This document shows positions 6,117 through 7,127 of a DNA stretch of 7,127 nt, piece after piece. The notes below the pieces were generated by a model. The model had not been told where the DNA came from. It did no database searches and worked only from the letters and a program-made list of their open reading frames with translations. Source of the stretch: Clostridia bacterium. Its GTDB lineage: Bacteria > Bacillota > Clostridia > Christensenellales > Borkfalkiaceae. How positions within the stretch are numbered: the stretch's first letter is position 1; each line of letters begins with the position of its first letter. The stretch spans positions 1 to 7,127 of the forward strand of contig JAFVSF010000006.1 of the NCBI GenBank assembly GCA_017503885.1. Direction: 5' to 3'. A program made the position numbers and the translations under genes.

Positions 6117-6335
6117 TTATAATGAGAAAAGTTCGTTTGCATCGATTTCTAAAATTTCTATAATTCTAAAAATGTCAACGATACTAGGCTCTCGCCTGCC
6201 TTGCTCCCAGTTTGCGTATGTGCTAACGGGAACGTTAAGTTTGCTGGCTAAGTCTTTTTGAGAAAGCCCTCTTTCTTCTCTTATAGTTTTTAAGTTCGTT
6301 TTAAATGCTACTTTATAATCAAATTCTATTTTCAT
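6117..6335 (-). CDS. XRE/Cro-family helix-turn-helix regulator
   Basis: This 72-residue single-domain protein is a classic phage-repressor-type HTH. The segment NLKTIREERGLSQKDLASKL (14-33) supplies helices 1 and 2, and PVSTYANWEQGRREP (36-50) contains the recognition helix and the hallmark W-E-x-G-x-R-x-P turn. It ends with a short helix pair (IFRIIEILEIDANELFSL). An upstream in-frame ATG would add five residues, but I chose the ATG at 6335 because GAGG lies six bases ahead of it. There is no sensor or dimerisation domain. It is transcribed divergently from the 71-residue gene and faces two identical-type palindromes in the shared intergenic region, so autoregulation and control of that neighbour are inferred. 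It converges on the membrane-protein gene with a shared terminator. Confidence 0.9.
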   Translation of the reverse strand: MKIEFDYKVAFKTNLKTIREERGLSQKDLASKLNVPVSTYANWEQGRREPSIVDIFRIIEILEIDANELFSL

Positions 6336-6351
6336 ATTCAACCTCATCAAA

Positions 6352-6360
6352 ATTATATCA
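6352..6360 (-). promoter_or_regulatory. Possible extended -10 promoter of the XRE gene
   Basis: Read on the minus strand this is TGATATAAT, a perfect extended -10 (TGnTATAAT). No good -35 box sits at 17 bases, as is typical for extended -10 promoters. The predicted start would leave a leader of only about ten bases before the ATG at 6335, barely including the GAGG ribosome binding site, so this assignment is tentative. Confidence 0.45.
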
Positions 6361-6366
6361 AAAAAT

Positions 6367-6399
6367 AGTCAATTTGACTTGACAATAGTCAAATTGACT
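6367..6399. promoter_or_regulatory. Twin palindromic operators, likely bound by the XRE regulator
   Basis: AGTCAATTTGACT (6367-6379) and AGTCAAATTGACT (6387-6399) are each perfect 13-bp palindromes (arm AGTCAA, one central base) with centres 20 bp apart, about two helical turns. One overlaps the -35 box and the other fills the -35/-10 spacer of the divergent promoter. Such placement would block RNA polymerase when occupied. Binding by the adjacent XRE protein is inferred from context. Confidence 0.85.
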
Positions 6400-6407
6400 A
6401 GTATAAT
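6379..6407 (+). promoter_or_regulatory. Perfect consensus sigma-A promoter for the 71-residue gene
   Basis: TTGACA (6379-6384), 17-base spacer, TATAAT (6402-6407): both boxes and the spacing are exactly consensus. Transcription should start near 6414, followed by the GAGGTG ribosome binding site (6420-6425) and the ATG at 6430. Such a strong promoter, overlapped by two palindromes, fits a gene that is kept tightly repressed and expressed strongly on release. Confidence 0.9.
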
Positions 6408-6429
6408 TATAAATAGTTTGAGGTGAATT

Positions 6430-6645
6430 ATGAAAAAGCAGTCAATAATTAACGAGTTGTTTTTATTAAATGAAAGTGTTAAATCGTTCTGTGATTGTGA
6501 AGATTATAAACAAGCATTAGATAAAGTTTGCACAAAAGAGGAGATGTTTATCGAACAAATAATAAAATATCCAAAATTGCACGAGACGTTTTGTCAGTTT
6601 AAACAATGTATAGATGACCTACATTTAGCAACCTTATATTTATAA
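6430..6645 (+). CDS. 71-residue helical protein of unknown function, XRE-controlled
   Basis: The predicted protein starts MKKQSIINELFLLNES and looks all-helical, with four Cys residues (20, 22, 34 and 55), no membrane segment and no catalytic motif. I do not recognise it firmly. The 'INELFLLNES...' opening and the short C-terminal helix loosely recall small Firmicutes proteins of the DUF6809 kind, but this is weak. The start is fixed by GAGG and a perfect promoter just upstream. Its last codons and stop (ATLYL-stop) are formed by the left terminal repeat of a hairpin-rich element, so the original C-terminus may have been replaced. Divergent pairing with an XRE repressor suggests a small regulated effector or accessory protein, for example from a mobile element or a toxin-antitoxin-like pair, but nothing in its sequence proves that. 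Confidence 0.7.
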   Translation: MKKQSIINELFLLNESVKSFCDCEDYKQALDKVCTKEEMFIEQIIKYPKLHETFCQFKQCIDDLHLATLYL

Positions 6646-6806
6646 TACAAGAAGTAGAAAACTTGCTTGCAAGGGTTTGAAACTTCGCCGTATTTCAAAC
6701 TTGAAGTGTAAAAACAACAGTTTTTACAGCAAAACGATAGTTTTGCAAAGATTTTGCTGCTAAGCAAAAGATTTAACTTCCTATAGTTTATATTATAAGA
6801 AAGGTT
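6630..6806. mobile_element. Hairpin-rich, MITE-like non-coding element (177 bp)
   Basis: The ends form an imperfect inverted repeat: AACCTTATATTTATAATA (6630-6647) against TATTATAAGAAAGGTT (6791-6806), matching after a two-base gap and one mismatch. Inside, GAAGT (6651-6655) and ACTTC (6776-6780) can close a multibranch structure with four hairpins in a row: GTTTGAAA/TTTCAAAC (6675-6700), TGTAAAAAC/GTTTTTACA (6707-6728, loop AACA), GCAAAAC/GTTTTGC (6729-6746, loop GATA) and TTTTGCT/AGCAAAA (6752-6769, loop GCTA). It has no coding potential. A clean target-site duplication was not found; the nearest candidate is TTTAG near both ends. It could be a miniature transposable element, a REP-like palindrome cluster or a structured RNA. 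Confidence 0.55.
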
Positions 6807-6849
6807 TTTTAGATGGGTTTAACTTGAACGAAGAGTTAGAAAAATGATT

Positions 6850-6895
6850 AAAAGTCCTTGGATAGGTCGATTAAACGACTTATTCAAGGACTTTT
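6850..6895 (+). terminator. 20-bp stem-loop, terminator or small structured RNA
   Basis: Bases 6850-6869 pair with 6876-6895 over 20 consecutive positions with a 6-base loop (ATTAAA). Eighteen pairs are Watson-Crick and two are G-U (6861 with 6884, 6865 with 6880). On the minus strand these two would be C-A mismatches, so the fold is perfect only in plus-strand RNA. The stem ends in TTTT followed by TAGTTT, resembling an intrinsic terminator for transcription coming from the 71-residue gene. The stem is longer than most terminators, so another role is possible. Confidence 0.6.
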
Positions 6896-6948
6896 TAGTT
6901 TGATTTATATTGATTGTAAGCGTTTTGAAAGCAACGCAAATTTTCTTC

Positions 6949-6983
6949 AAACAAGTAAAAATATGGGTGGAGCGTCACGCTCC
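6949..6983. repeat. Third copy of the CGTCACG small-hairpin motif, possible ychF terminator
   Basis: AAACAAG (6949-6955), then TGGGTGGAGCGTCACGCTCC with a hairpin GGAGCG-TCA-CGCTCC (6969-6983). The layout matches the left modules of units C and D (AAACAA, G-rich stretch, hairpin around CGTCACG or CGTAACG) about 1.3 kb away. On the minus strand it lies 13 bases past the ychF stop and is followed at a distance by TTTTT, so it may terminate ychF, though the T-run is not adjacent to the stem. Confidence 0.45.
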
Positions 6984-6996
6984 CAACGTCACGATA

Positions 6997-7127
6997 TTAT
7001 ACGTTGAATCTAAAGAGAACTACGTCGCCGTCTTTCATAACGTATTCCTTGCCTTCAGAACGTACTTTGCCAAGTTCTTTCGCTTTTGTATAACTACCAC
7101 ATTCGAGTAGAAGTTTCCAGTCGATAC
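6997..7127 (-). CDS. ychF: Redox-regulated GTPase/ATPase YchF, C-terminal end (partial)
   Basis: Translated on the minus strand, the last 42 codons read from IDWKLLLECGSYTKAKELGK through VRSEGKEYVMKDGDVV to FRFNV and a TAA at 6999-6997. The ending 'EGKxYxxxDGDVxxFRFNV' is the signature C-terminus of the TGS domain of YchF (OLA1), a universally conserved Obg-related P-loop ATPase/GTPase that binds ribosomes and is linked to stress responses. The remainder, including the G domain, lies beyond the window. The usual His in 'DGDVxHFRFNV' is Leu here. Nothing suggests damage. Confidence 0.93.
   Translation of the reverse strand, partial: IDWKLLLECGSYTKAKELGKVRSEGKEYVMKDGDVVLFRFNV

Noticed and set aside
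6661..6780. tRNA gene
   Set aside because: The hairpin series looks like a cloverleaf at first glance, but there is no acceptor/T-arm consensus (GTTCGANNC), no anticodon arm of correct size and the length is too great.
6910..7110. 66-codon plus-strand open frame near the window end
   Set aside because: It is antisense to the clear ychF C-terminus for most of its length and starts inside a hairpin-rich non-coding region.

Overview
The window is AT-rich bacterial DNA. The cluster murB - PHP-domain gene - whiA, strong AGGAGG-type ribosome binding sites and near-consensus sigma-A promoters point to a Gram-positive Bacillota, most likely an uncultured Clostridia lineage. All three stop codons occur as ordinary gene ends (TGA for murB and the PHP gene, TAG for whiA and trpS, TAA for the acidic repeat protein), so the genetic code is standard.

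Region 1 (1-3892) is a tightly packed, same-strand housekeeping block: the 3' tail of an unidentified gene, murB (peptidoglycan precursor synthesis), a PHP metallo-hydrolase overlapping murB, whiA one base later, then trpS. trpS is interrupted by one in-frame TAA exactly where the family normally has a glutamate; the frame is open on both sides. The rapZ and yvcK genes that usually sit just before whiA are absent here.

Region 2 (3895-5285) is a separately promoted gene for an acidic, probably cytoplasmic protein. It has a basic N-terminus, nine tandem 12-residue Pro/Val/Glu repeats and a folded C-terminal domain with a HIRAN-like pattern.

Region 3 (5286-5810) has no credible gene. It holds a composite array of structured repeats: two 128-bp units bounded by TTTAAAGG/CCTTTAAA, a third hybrid unit and a partial fourth. 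One stem is kept by compensatory base changes between copies. A bulged 12-bp hairpin leads to a small membrane-protein gene (5811-6065), which ends at a bidirectional terminator shared with a convergent XRE-type regulator.

Region 4 (6117-6645) is a compact regulatory module. The XRE repressor gene and a divergent 71-residue protein share an intergenic region with two 13-bp perfect palindromes 20 bp apart, one of them inside the spacer of a perfect TTGACA-17-TATAAT promoter.

Region 5 (6630-6996) is non-coding and rich in hairpins: a 177-bp MITE-like element with imperfect terminal inverted repeats and four consecutive hairpins, a 20-bp stem-loop that pairs fully only as plus-strand RNA, and another copy of a small CGTCACG-type hairpin. 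The window ends in the 3' end of ychF on the minus strand. The two structured-repeat regions and the nonsense-interrupted trpS are the most unusual parts.
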